A program made the translations under genes and the position numbers. From Porticoccaceae bacterium (GTDB taxonomy: Bacteria; Pseudomonadota; Gammaproteobacteria; Pseudomonadales; Porticoccaceae): a stretch of DNA of 10,822 bases. This document shows, piece after piece, positions 1-6,840 of this stretch (position 1 is its first letter; every line of letters starts with the position of its first letter). The stretch is taken from the NCBI GenBank assembly GCA_023228865.1, contig JALOAH010000115.1, positions 1 through 10,822 of the forward strand, read 5' to 3'. Under the pieces are notes generated by a model. It was not told the DNA's origin, searched no databases, and saw only the letters and a program-made list of their open reading frames with translations.

Positions 1-737
1 GCGAAGCCATCAGGCGTCGGGTAGGCATACGCGTAAAAGGCCGCCTCGCCGAGGCCGGCCCCCGGCCAGAATCCGGCGCTGGAGAGCTCGTGCGAATAGG
101 CTTCCTGCATAACCCAGTCGGCGCAGTTGGGCACACCGCCGGGATGGGTTGGCGCGGGACGGCCGGAAAAACGCGTCACGGCCAGATCGAACGCCCCCCA
201 GAAAAAATGAACCGGACTGACCTTGCCGAGATAGCCGGCACGAAACGCGTTCAATACGCGATCGGCCTGCACCAGTGCCTGCCAGAAGCGGTGCATGGCG
301 TCGGCATCGTAGCTCGCATCCGACGTATTGCTTTCAAACGGCGTGGCGACTTCGACCTCGACCGGGCGCGTAAAAATATTGACGTGGATGCTCAGTTCAC
401 CCAAGGCGTCCATAAGCTGATGATAAAACGCGGCCACCGTCATAGGGCGTAGCGCGAACGTGCGTTCGCCGCCATCCGAGGTGTACACTGCGAGTGCGTG
501 ATTCACGAAGTCAAAGTCGATTGCGAAGCTTCGACGCTGGTAAGGAATGGATGACGTCGTCAGCCCGCGGGGCGTCACATACAGGGCATTACCCCAGGAA
601 TGATTGATCCAGGGGCCGAGTTCCAGACGTATCTTACCCACGACCTGCGCCCACATATGCACGGTATCGGCGGTCTCCTGCCAAGCGGCCAGAACGGGCA
701 GTTCAGGCCAGAGGTTTGAGCTCACGATGTCGGTCAT
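1..737 (-). CDS. DUF5996 family protein, 3' end outside window
   Basis: An open frame runs from an ATG at 737 off the left edge (245 codons, no stop). GAGGAG lies 7 bases upstream of the ATG, which supports this start. The translation begins MTDIVSSNLWPELP and shows the conserved blocks I associate with DUF5996: GPWINHSWGNALYVTPRGLT near residues 41-60, FAIDFDFVNHAL near 71-82, SPVHFFWGAFDLAVTRFSGR near 174-193, and GGVPNCADWV followed by EAYSHELSSAGFWPG near 200-226. It is rich in Trp, His and Phe and has no signal peptide or membrane segment, so it is probably cytosolic. Family members are about 300 residues, so most of the protein is present. The biochemical function is unknown. It is divergent from the pirin gene with a 146-bp gap. 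Confidence 0.88.
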   Translation of the reverse strand, partial: MTDIVSSNLWPELPVLAAWQETADTVHMWAQVVGKIRLELGPWINHSWGNALYVTPRGLTTSSIPYQRRSFAIDFDFVNHALAVYTSDGGERTFALRPMTVAAFYHQLMDALGELSIHVNIFTRPVEVEVATPFESNTSDASYDADAMHRFWQALVQADRVLNAFRAGYLGKVSPVHFFWGAFDLAVTRFSGRPAPTHPGGVPNCADWVMQEAYSHELSSAGFWPGAGLGEAAFYAYAYPTPDGF

Positions 738-838
738 GGCAATGCTCCTCTGTAACGTTGTCGGCTGTCTCCGGCGGTAGAAAACTGAATCATCGCACGT
801 TTCCCACAGCTTCGTTCTGCCTCACGTTTGAAACCCCA

Positions 839-857
839 CGGGGAGCATGGCTCCCCG
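839..857 (+). promoter_or_regulatory. Perfect hairpin in pirin 5' leader
   Basis: CGGGGAGC and GCTCCCCG form an 8-bp perfect GC-rich stem with a 3-base ATG loop, ending 13 bases before the GAGGAG ribosome-binding site of the pirin gene. No U-tract follows, so it is not a typical terminator. A role in mRNA stability or translation is inference. It could also be one copy of a small dispersed palindrome. Confidence 0.45.
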
Positions 858-883
858 ACAACTCAGCAACGAGGAGAAACACC

Positions 884-1606
884 ATGATGCAAGTACGCAA
901 GGCTGCTGACCGCGGCGTGGCCGAGCACGGCTGGCTGAGCTCGCGCCACACCTTTTCGTTCGCCGACTACCGGGACCCCGATCAGATCGGCTTCTCCGAT
1001 CTGCGCGTGATCAACGAAGATCGCGTGGCACCGGGTCAGGGCTTTGGCACACATCCGCACCGCGACATGGAGATCTTTTCGTACGTGCTGGAAGGTACCC
1101 TGGCGCACAGCGACAGTATGGGTACCGGCTCGCAGATCAAGCCCGGCGACGTGCAGCTGATGAGCGCCGGCAGCGGCGTCACCCACAGCGAGTTCAACGG
1201 CTCCGAGGATGAGCCGGTACATTTTCTGCAGATCTGGATCGTGCCGGAGCACACCGGTGGCGCGCCGGTCTATCAGCAACAGCACTTCAGCGACGTGGAC
1301 AAGCGTGGGCGTCTGCACCTGATCATCTCGCCCGATGGTCGCGACGGCTCGCTGCGTATCCAGCAGGATACCAACGTCTACGCTGGTCTGTTTGATGGCG
1401 ATGAAAGTGCCACACTGACGCTGGACAGGAACCGCCACGCCTATGTGCATGTCGCCCGTGGCAGCATCGAACTCGACGGCGTGAAGCTGGAGGCCGGTGA
1501 CGGTGTGCGCCTGCGCAACCCGCAGACGCTGCAGCTGACCGCCGGCAAGGATGCCGAGGTACTGGTGTTCGACCTGCGTCCGCAGGAAGTGCCGCAAATG
1601 CCATGA
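884..1606 (+). CDS. Pirin family protein (YhhW-like cupin dioxygenase)
   Basis: This 240-aa protein is a two-domain cupin of the pirin family. Relatives such as E. coli YhhW act as quercetin 2,3-dioxygenases in vitro, although the physiological substrate is usually unknown. The metal ligands are visible: His57 and His59 in HPHRDMEI, then His101 and Glu103 in GVTHSEFN, the same pattern as in YhhW. The N-terminal cupin covers about residues 10-120 and the C-terminal domain about 130-235. I chose the ATG at 884 because GAGGAG lies 7 bases upstream; the frame stays open to 716, but that extension overlaps the divergent gene and looks unlike protein. ATG 887 directly follows and is the only close alternative. 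No signal peptide is seen. It is probably monocistronic, convergent with the DUF2189 gene 22 bp downstream. Confidence 0.93.
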   Translation: MMQVRKAADRGVAEHGWLSSRHTFSFADYRDPDQIGFSDLRVINEDRVAPGQGFGTHPHRDMEIFSYVLEGTLAHSDSMGTGSQIKPGDVQLMSAGSGVTHSEFNGSEDEPVHFLQIWIVPEHTGGAPVYQQQHFSDVDKRGRLHLIISPDGRDGSLRIQQDTNVYAGLFDGDESATLTLDRNRHAYVHVARGSIELDGVKLEAGDGVRLRNPQTLQLTAGKDAEVLVFDLRPQEVPQMP

Positions 1607-1628
1607 GGTTTCGTAGGCGGGGCTCCCG

Positions 1629-2402
1629 CTAGGTAACCAACTCGCGGTAGGCGTGCCAGCTCGCATGCCCCAGCAAGGGGAAAATCAATATCAGCCCCAG
1701 GTAAGCGGTCGCGATGCCGAATGCAGTCAACCCGAAAATGATGACGGCCCATTTCGCCATGACGCGTTTGTTCTGCCTGACTACACTCACACTTGCCACC
1801 ACTGCGGTAACCGGATCAATGTTACGATCCATCATCATCTGCAGGGTGACAACACTACCGGAGAATACCGCTATAGCGACCAGCAGGCCCATTCCAGCAT
1901 ACATTGCGATGAGTGCCCAGCCTTCTGACGAGAACAACAATACTTCAAGGCTTGGCACGAACATACCATCCGCCACGCCTATGACCAGTACTGTCGTCAG
2001 CCAGTTGAACCAGGACCAGAAGAACAGCACCAGCAACAGCATCATGCCGTATAAGAACACCGATAGGCCGTTGCCGCGCCAATAACGCCATGCTTGCGCG
2101 AACGTGGGTACCTTATTCTGTTCGTGGGCGCGACTGATGCCGTAAAACCCGATCGCCAGTACCGGCGCAACCAGTACGAAGCCGGTACCAATTGTCATCA
2201 GGGCCCAGGGTGCCTGCCAGCCCACGTAGCTCACCAGGTAACCCACGGCAACGTAAAGCACGCCGATGCCTATGCTGAGCAGGCGGTTTATCTTGACGTC
2301 CGCCCACCCCTGTCGCAACCAGCGATACGGCGCATCGCCCGCTACCCGCTGAATTTTCGGAATTTCAACTTCTATTCCCGTTTTACTGACCAGCAATGTC
2401 AT
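1629..2402 (-). CDS. DUF2189 integral membrane protein
   Basis: This 257-aa protein of unknown function matches the DUF2189 family in architecture. A short cytosolic N-terminus contains the block APYRWLRQGWADVKIN (about 24-39). Hydrophobic spans follow at about 41-59, 66-88, 113-143 (possibly two helices), 162-187 and 217-243. The loop FYGISRAHEQNKVPTFAQAW (about 87-106) between the second and third spans is typical of the family. The ATG at 2402 is preceded by GGAGG at an 8-base spacing, so I prefer it to the start 28 codons upstream. It ends close to the pirin stop, tail to tail. A small GC hairpin (1617-1629) sits at the junction without a U-tract. The role is unknown; it acts in the inner membrane. 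Confidence 0.85.
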   Translation of the reverse strand: MTLLVSKTGIEVEIPKIQRVAGDAPYRWLRQGWADVKINRLLSIGIGVLYVAVGYLVSYVGWQAPWALMTIGTGFVLVAPVLAIGFYGISRAHEQNKVPTFAQAWRYWRGNGLSVFLYGMMLLLVLFFWSWFNWLTTVLVIGVADGMFVPSLEVLLFSSEGWALIAMYAGMGLLVAIAVFSGSVVTLQMMMDRNIDPVTAVVASVSVVRQNKRVMAKWAVIIFGLTAFGIATAYLGLILIFPLLGHASWHAYRELVT

Positions 2403-2968
2403 CGTCCCACCCTCCGTCCGTTGATGATTGGCATATCTGGCGTACGTAGTATTACTTATAGACCAGAATTGACGCAAAGTGTTCAAACCATGCGTCGCGC
2501 TTCAGCCGACGAGGCAATCCAGAAAGGTGACGATACTGTGGTTGATTGCTTCCCGGTTATTTTCAGGCAGCCGCCCAGCGAGCTCTTGCACCCACCAACG
2601 GACCATGATTCAGGTGCTGGGCATCGGCTATCGCCTCATTGCCTGGGATCTCAACGAAAAAGCGGGCGTTGGGAAAAAGATGACCCATACGGGTACGGTG
2701 ACATGGATGCAACGTTTCGGTGGCGCCGAACTTCAACGTATCGGGCGGTGAAGTGGCGGGCCGGAGTAACGGGCCGTTGACGGTAAACTGCTGCTGGACC
2801 TGAGCAAACAGGACGTTTATGCTCCCCGTACTCAGGGATCCACATCGTGGGTTGCGGAGGGCAGCATGATGATGGATTGATGCTGGCATTCCCACCTATC
2901 AGTAGACCAATTCATTGTGAACGTGCATCCATCGACCGATCCGCCGGCCTGCCTACAGCGTAAGCCTC
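2403..2968. other. Noncoding stretch with transposase debris
   Basis: This 566-base interval lies between the divergently transcribed DUF2189 and amine oxidase genes. Its only recognisable content is an IS91-type transposase fragment at 2605-2751. I saw no intact gene on either strand: the open frames in it have no coherent family motif or credible ribosome-binding site. A weak TATAAG (complement at 2455-2460) upstream of the DUF2189 gene could be a -10 element, but no matching -35 was found at normal spacing. Confidence 0.5.
2605..2751 (+). pseudogene. IS91-family transposase fragment (decayed)
   Basis: In one frame the translation reads IQVLGIGYRLIAWDLNEKAG, then about eight residues later HTGTVTWMQRFGGAE, then soon a stop. 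This resembles the core of IS91-type (Y2 HUH) transposases, where a VLGIVHR-type block is followed by a KAG/KQAG block and then TGAVTLIQRFGSALNLNVHFH. After RFGGA the expected N-rich block (NFNV) appears in the next frame at about 2731, which implies a frameshift. The zinc-binding N-terminus, the HUH motif and the catalytic tyrosines are absent. No terminal repeats or flanking duplications were found. It is a short remnant of roughly 50 codons from a family of about 400 residues. The assignment rests on recalled motifs only. Confidence 0.6.
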
Positions 2969-4111
2969 ATGTCGACGTCCACGCAGATTGATACCGGCGC
3001 CGGCGACCCGGTGGTCGTGATTGGTGGCGGGCTTGCCGGACTGTACGCCGCCTGGCGGCTGACGCAGGTCGGGGTCAACGTTGTGCTGGTGGAGGCACAG
3101 CAGCGGCTCGGTGGCCGGATCTTGTCGGAGCCTCTGCCTGGGCTGGCCCCTCCCGTCAGTACCGCCTATGACCTCGGGCCCACCTGGTACTGGCCCGCGC
3201 TGCAGACCCGCCTCCCACAACTGATTCATCAGCTGGGTCTGCATGTGTTCGAGCAGCCGGCCGACGGCGCTGTGCTGTTCGAGTCCTCGCCCGACCAGAC
3301 TGAGCGTGTGGCCTATAGCCCGGCAATGGCCGGTTCGATGCGCCTGCACGGCGGCATGGCGCGCCTCATCACTGCGCTTGCGTCACACATCGACCCCAGC
3401 CGCATTCGGCTTGGCCATCGGGTGGTCGGCCTGCACCTGGTCGATGATGTCCTTGAGCTGGACGTCGCCACTGGCGACGAGGGACCAAGCGTGCAGCTGC
3501 GTGCGACGAGGGTCGTCTGCACACTGCCGCCACGTCTGCTGGCCCGGTCGGTGTCCTTCGCTCCACCGTTGCCGGATGCCATCATTGATAACTGGTTGGC
3601 GGTCCCGACGTGGATGGCCGCGCATGCCAAGTTCGTAGCGGTCTTCGAACGTGCGTTCTGGTGCGATGCCGGCCTGTCCGGTCAGGCACAGAGCCGGGTC
3701 GGGCCACTGGTGGAGATCCACGACGCGACAGAACCAGGCGGGCAGCCAGCGCTGTTTGGGTTCTTCGGCGTGCCCGTTGAAGCCCGCCGTACGGCTGGTA
3801 CGCAGCTCCATGAGGCTGCGCTCGCGCAACTGCAGCGCTTGTTCGGACCCGCCGCGGCGAAGCCATTGCACACCTTCTACAAGGACTGGGTGGACGACGC
3901 GTTCATCGCTACGCGCGACGACGAGACGGCGCCCCTGTCCCATCCCGCCTATGGCGCCCACACGGCCCTGCCCGGGCGCTGGAAGGACCGCCTGTGGTTG
4001 GCCGGCACGGAGTCGGCCCGCGAGCACGGTGGCTATCTCGAAGGAGCGCTGGAAGCGGCAGAGGTCGCCGTCCAGGAGCTGCTTGCCCAGCTGCCGACGG
4101 CAGCCTGCTGA
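2969..4111 (+). CDS. FAD-dependent amine oxidase family protein
   Basis: This 380-aa flavoprotein belongs to the monoamine oxidase-like superfamily. The Rossmann FAD motif is VVVIGGGLAGLYAAWRL (about 15-31), followed by the ribose-binding acidic residue Glu42 and the RLGGRI motif (47-52). Lys221 in AHAKFVAVFERAFW sits where family members carry the lysine near flavin N5. The C-terminal FAD signature LAGTESAREHGGYLEGALEA lies at about 344-363. There is no signal peptide or tail anchor, so it is probably a soluble cytosolic enzyme. It is somewhat shorter than typical 450-residue monoamine oxidases. The substrate cannot be deduced; amine, amino acid or carotenoid-type substrates are all possible in this superfamily. 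The ribosome-binding site before ATG 2969 is poor, but no better in-frame start precedes the FAD motif. Confidence 0.88.
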   Translation: MSTSTQIDTGAGDPVVVIGGGLAGLYAAWRLTQVGVNVVLVEAQQRLGGRILSEPLPGLAPPVSTAYDLGPTWYWPALQTRLPQLIHQLGLHVFEQPADGAVLFESSPDQTERVAYSPAMAGSMRLHGGMARLITALASHIDPSRIRLGHRVVGLHLVDDVLELDVATGDEGPSVQLRATRVVCTLPPRLLARSVSFAPPLPDAIIDNWLAVPTWMAAHAKFVAVFERAFWCDAGLSGQAQSRVGPLVEIHDATEPGGQPALFGFFGVPVEARRTAGTQLHEAALAQLQRLFGPAAAKPLHTFYKDWVDDAFIATRDDETAPLSHPAYGAHTALPGRWKDRLWLAGTESAREHGGYLEGALEAAEVAVQELLAQLPTAAC

Positions 4112-4182
4112 GATCGGATGGCGTGTGCAGCAGCCAATATGGCAGGCACACGAACTGCTACCATGACAATGAGGACAGTATA

Positions 4183-4599
4183 ATGGCATCTAATCAAGCA
4201 CGGGCCTACTTCGCGCTGAGTGGTTATCATTTCAATCCAGACGACATCACTCGCCTGCTGGGCATACAACCCACCTCAATCAATGCCGCTGGTGCGGCCA
4301 GTGGGTTGGACAAGCCTGTGATCAGTTCATGGGAGTTATCGACGGATACGATCACTGATGATGTGGACGTTTATGACTTGACTGGAAAACTCATCAAGCA
4401 AGTGGAGCCGGCCAAGGAAAAGATCCTGCAGGTGATTAAAAGCCACAACTTGTCCCCCAGAATCGGGGTGGTCCTGGTTTTGTCGACTGATAAAGATGAA
4501 TCAGTACCCGACGTTGGTTTTGGTGCCAGAACAATCCGCTTTCTGGCGGATATCGGGGCTTTCATAAATGTGGATTACCGGCTTTCTGAGCGTATCTAA
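4183..4599 (+). CDS. DUF4279 domain-containing protein
   Basis: This 138-aa cytosolic protein shows the DUF4279 pattern: an N-terminal strand ARAYFALSGYHFNPDDITRL, then LGIQPTS with a following Gly/Ala-rich loop, then SSWELST. In the second half a conserved-looking hydrophobic strand (IGVVLVLST) precedes the final strand FLADIGAFINVDYRL. The function of the family is unknown; members are often small immunity-like or stand-alone proteins. The start at 4183 has GAGGA at a 7-base spacing; the open frame upstream overlaps the amine oxidase gene in another frame and is a shadow. It lies 71 bp downstream of the amine oxidase gene and could be co-transcribed with it. It is more AT-rich than that neighbour. 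Confidence 0.82.
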   Translation: MASNQARAYFALSGYHFNPDDITRLLGIQPTSINAAGAASGLDKPVISSWELSTDTITDDVDVYDLTGKLIKQVEPAKEKILQVIKSHNLSPRIGVVLVLSTDKDESVPDVGFGARTIRFLADIGAFINVDYRLSERI

Positions 4600-4624
4600 G
4601 TAATCTCTGCCATTTTTCAGAGCC

Positions 4625-4657
4625 AAAAAAAATGCACGCTACAAAAAGCGTGCATTT
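4625..4657 (-). terminator. Rho-independent terminator of the TPR/FKBP cluster
   Basis: An 11-bp perfect stem (AAATGCACGCT at 4630-4640, AGCGTGCATTT at 4647-4657) encloses a 6-base loop. On the minus strand it is followed by a run of eight U (4632-4625), which makes it a classic intrinsic terminator about 60 bases after the stop of the 53-aa gene. On the plus strand only a short UUU follows, so termination of the DUF4279 transcript here would be weaker. Confidence 0.88.
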
Positions 4658-4716
4658 CACAACCAAGAACTGAAGTAAGTAGCCACGCGAGCACCGGCTG
4701 CGCGTGGCTGGTTGCC

Positions 4717-4878
4717 TTAGGGCTTCTTGGGGGTGGTGTAGGGAACCTCTTTCTGGAAAGACTCCCAGATGGTTTCATAACCAACATAGCCCTTTTCATT
4801 TGCCGGCATTTGACGGGTCGTTAGAAAACGGCTCTTGCCCTCGGGAACTTTGGGCCTGGTTTTTGGTGCTTCGCTCAT
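4717..4878 (-). CDS. Small basic hypothetical protein, 53 aa
   Basis: The product has 53 residues, starts MSEAPKTRPKVPEGKSRFLT and ends EVPYTTPKKP. It is rich in Lys and Pro at both ends, with an aromatic middle (GYVGYETIWESFQ, about 30-42). There are no cysteines, signal peptide or membrane segment, so it is probably a cytosolic, partly disordered protein. I do not recognise a family. The gene is well supported: AAGGAG lies 8 bases before ATG 4878, it follows the TPR gene by 40 bp in the same direction, and a strong terminator follows about 60 bp after the stop. The frame extends 20 codons upstream of the ATG, but that part overlaps the TPR stop and is not needed. It is the last gene of the cluster. 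Confidence 0.72.
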   Translation of the reverse strand: MSEAPKTRPKVPEGKSRFLTTRQMPANEKGYVGYETIWESFQKEVPYTTPKKP

Positions 4879-4918
4879 AGTACTAACTCCTTGCTGGTTT
4901 GAACGGGATAAATGTAAA

Positions 4919-5935
4919 CTATTTTGCAGCCCCTGCAACTGAACTAATCTGCGCCTCGCAATGCTTTAAACAAAGTGGTTGAAGCGCATGCGGGAAACAT
5001 TCGATAATCAATTCAAATTCATCGGCCACTTCGTCGGCAAGTGTGGCGTCCTTCGTCAACTCAGCCAGCACGCCCCGTGCAGTAGACCTGTTCACCCTGC
5101 ATAGCACTGCCAGATGAATGGGAAGTTGTTGCTCCATGCATACTGTCAATGCCGTTTCATACGACCTGATTGCCTCTTCCAGGTGATCTGGGCTTTCTTC
5201 TGATTCACCCAGATTATGCAGTACCGCGCCAGAATTATTGTGTGTGGCGGCTAACTCGAAAGCGTTGTTATCAGCATCGAACTCGGTAATTGCATTTTTA
5301 TAGGCGACAACGGACTTTTGAAAAGTACGACTACCCTTCAGAAGTTTGCCATGCGTATGGAACGTGGCGCCAAGTTGATACATGGTTGCTGCCCATTCTT
5401 CAGGCGTCTCTTTTCGGGACCATACCAATAATGCATTAGTGTAAGCATCGATGGATTCTTTCAATAATTTCGAGTTATCCAGTTGCCGGCCCAATGCTTG
5501 TTTTGCGGTTCCCAGGTTATATTGTGTTGCCGCCCAGTCAAGGGGTGACTTTTCCTGGTCGAACTCTTCCAGCGCACTAGTAAAGCACTGAATGGATTTT
5601 TCAAACAATGCAACATCTCTTTGCTGCTGCCCCAGCGCCGCAAGGATATTGCCAAGATCATTCTGGGTCTCAGCCCAGGCTAATGGTTCCTGATCACGAT
5701 ATTTGGCTGTCAGTGTTGCCTCATGAGCCTCACGCGCACTGCCAAGAACATTGGAACTGAAGCGGCGTTGTTCATAATTCCCCCGTGTATAGAGGAAATT
5801 ATCAGCTACTGTTACCTTGGTATCCGGAGTGGCAGCAACGGCCAACTCTTCGCCAAGCATGCCGATAGCATTGGCTATTGCACGTTCCAGGGCTTTATTG
5901 ACCGGGTAAAACAGGTAGGTATTTGAGAATTTCAT
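4919..5935 (-). CDS. TPR-like repeat protein, 338 aa
   Basis: The protein contains tandem helical repeats of the tetratricopeptide type. The block (P)xxWAxTxxxLG recurs with Trp at 87, 134 and 181, then a diverged copy at 228 and a weaker one near 275, an exact 47-residue period over four units. Each unit carries a second helix of the form ESIxAYxxAL. Such repeats act as protein-binding scaffolds; no catalytic domain is visible. The first 80 residues form a separate alpha-helical-looking region, and the C-terminus has five cysteines (266, 279, 313, 322, 326). No signal peptide is apparent, so a cytosolic location is likely. The ATG directly follows the stop of the FKBP gene (TAAATG) and has no good ribosome-binding site of its own, which suggests coupled translation. 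The partner is unknown. Confidence 0.83.
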   Translation of the reverse strand: MKFSNTYLFYPVNKALERAIANAIGMLGEELAVAATPDTKVTVADNFLYTRGNYEQRRFSSNVLGSAREAHEATLTAKYRDQEPLAWAETQNDLGNILAALGQQQRDVALFEKSIQCFTSALEEFDQEKSPLDWAATQYNLGTAKQALGRQLDNSKLLKESIDAYTNALLVWSRKETPEEWAATMYQLGATFHTHGKLLKGSRTFQKSVVAYKNAITEFDADNNAFELAATHNNSGAVLHNLGESEESPDHLEEAIRSYETALTVCMEQQLPIHLAVLCRVNRSTARGVLAELTKDATLADEVADEFELIIECFPHALQPLCLKHCEAQISSVAGAAK

Positions 5936-6442
5936 TTATGCCCGACCGAGAATTTCATTGATGTCCGGATCGGCGCCAACAGCTCCGCCGAGGTCAATTT
6001 CTTCATCGGTCGCTTCACGTATGCTCAGAACTTCCAATGTAAAAATTACGTCTCTGCCACAAAGTGGGTTGTTGCCGTCCACGGTCAATGTCTTGTCATC
6101 GAATCGGGTAACGATGAAGTTTTTAAGTTCACCTTTTTCATTTTCCATGGTGATGGTCATGCCGATCTCTCGATACTCTTCAGGAACATTATCGATGTGA
6201 TCAGTAAACACGAGTGATTCGTCTCTCTCACCATATAACAGTTTGGTATCGATCGGAACTTCGATGATGTCCCCGACTTTTTTGCCGTCCAGTTGCTTTG
6301 TCACCTGTTCAGACATGACATCATTCACGCCATGTACATAGCCCAGGGGATAATCAACGGTAACAAGCACGTCACCGGTTTTTTGGTCGATGACCTTATA
6401 ATTCAGCTCAACGAATTTTTCGTTTCGAATAATATCTGACAT
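5936..6442 (-). CDS. SlyD-like FKBP-type peptidyl-prolyl isomerase
   Basis: This 168-aa protein matches the SlyD class of FKBP prolyl isomerases. The FKBP domain is split by an insert-in-flap chaperone domain. Visible landmarks are FVELNYKVIDQKTGDVL (10-26), PLGYVHGVNDVM (32-43), LDGKKVGD with a following YGERDE (51-75), the flap region about 76-120, and VDGNNPLCGRDVIFTLEVLS (121-140) followed by IREAT. SlyD proteins usually have NHPLAG at the last motif; here it is NNPLCG. The His/Cys-rich metal-binding tail of E. coli SlyD is missing; the chain ends with an acidic linker and INEILGRA. It is expected to fold or isomerise cytosolic clients. I chose ATG 6442; a TTG at 6451 is possible but badly spaced from any ribosome-binding site. 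Its stop codon abuts the TPR start. Confidence 0.87.
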   Translation of the reverse strand: MSDIIRNEKFVELNYKVIDQKTGDVLVTVDYPLGYVHGVNDVMSEQVTKQLDGKKVGDIIEVPIDTKLLYGERDESLVFTDHIDNVPEEYREIGMTITMENEKGELKNFIVTRFDDKTLTVDGNNPLCGRDVIFTLEVLSIREATDEEIDLGGAVGADPDINEILGRA

Positions 6443-6474
6443 AACTGACAAAGCCTGATGTAGGTAATGCTGTC

Positions 6475-6840
6475 TTAGAACAGCGTAGCACCAAATATTT
6501 TTACCTTATCCTTCTCGTAACCCAGTACCAGTCGGCCCAGCCATTCACCCTCTTTCTTGGTGTGCCTCTGCTTATATAACACCGTTACATATTCACCGCG
6601 GCGTATCATGCCAAGATATTCGTAATCTTCTGACAGGTTTTTTGTCAATTCACTTCTCGCGAACTGTTTACCCATCTCGATTTCATTCGCACCCAACAGC
6701 ATGGCGGCTGCAAAATTACGGGTGAAAGCGCCGTAGTTTTGTTCGTTCGAGTACTTGACGAGATCAGCCCACATTGGATTTGCCAGCGCTAGAATCTCTT
6801 CATCTGATTTTTCAATAATATTCATCATTTCGTTCTTCAT
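6475..6840 (-). CDS. Hypothetical protein, 121 aa, first gene of the cluster
   Basis: I do not recognise this protein. It is 121 residues, without signal peptide or membrane span, with a helical N-terminal half (EEILALANPMWADLVKYSNE, about 14-33) and a strand-like C-terminal half (YVTVLYKQR, LGRLVLGYEKDKVKIFGATLF). This alpha-then-beta layout recalls small NTF2-like or DUF3887-like folds, but that is only a resemblance. The gene lies 32 bp upstream of the FKBP gene in the same direction, and the two are probably co-transcribed. ATG 6840 has no clear ribosome-binding site; ATGs at codons 5 and 6 are alternatives. Its start overlaps the stop of a 17-codon micro-ORF by ATGA, which could supply ribosomes. 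Confidence 0.7.
   Translation of the reverse strand: MKNEMMNIIEKSDEEILALANPMWADLVKYSNEQNYGAFTRNFAAAMLLGANEIEMGKQFARSELTKNLSEDYEYLGMIRRGEYVTVLYKQRHTKKEGEWLGRLVLGYEKDKVKIFGATLF

Noticed and set aside
1617..1629. Hairpin GCGGG-GCT-CCCGC at the pirin/DUF2189 junction as a terminator
   Set aside because: The stem is only 5 bp and no U-tract follows on either strand. It may assist bidirectional termination, but the evidence is too thin to call.
863..1666. Long open frame on the minus strand opposite the pirin gene
   Set aside because: It is a shadow of the pirin gene: no ribosome-binding site, low-complexity translation, no family motif, while the plus strand shows all pirin ligands.
2094..2780. 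Plus-strand open frame of 228 codons
   Set aside because: Its first part is antisense to the DUF2189 gene and its end runs across the IS91 relic in the wrong frame; the translation has no coherent motifs.
2563..2895. Minus-strand 110-codon open frame in the gap before the amine oxidase gene
   Set aside because: It covers the antisense of the transposase relic, lacks a credible ribosome-binding site and shows no recognisable domain.
4090..4104. Hairpin GCTGCC-GAC-GGCAGC at the end of the amine oxidase gene as a terminator
   Set aside because: It lies inside the coding sequence, with a 6-bp stem and no U-tract; such palindromes are common by chance in GC-rich codons.
3383..4189. Long minus-strand open frame opposite the amine oxidase gene
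   Set aside because: GC-rich antisense frame. The plus strand encodes an uninterrupted flavoprotein with both FAD motifs.
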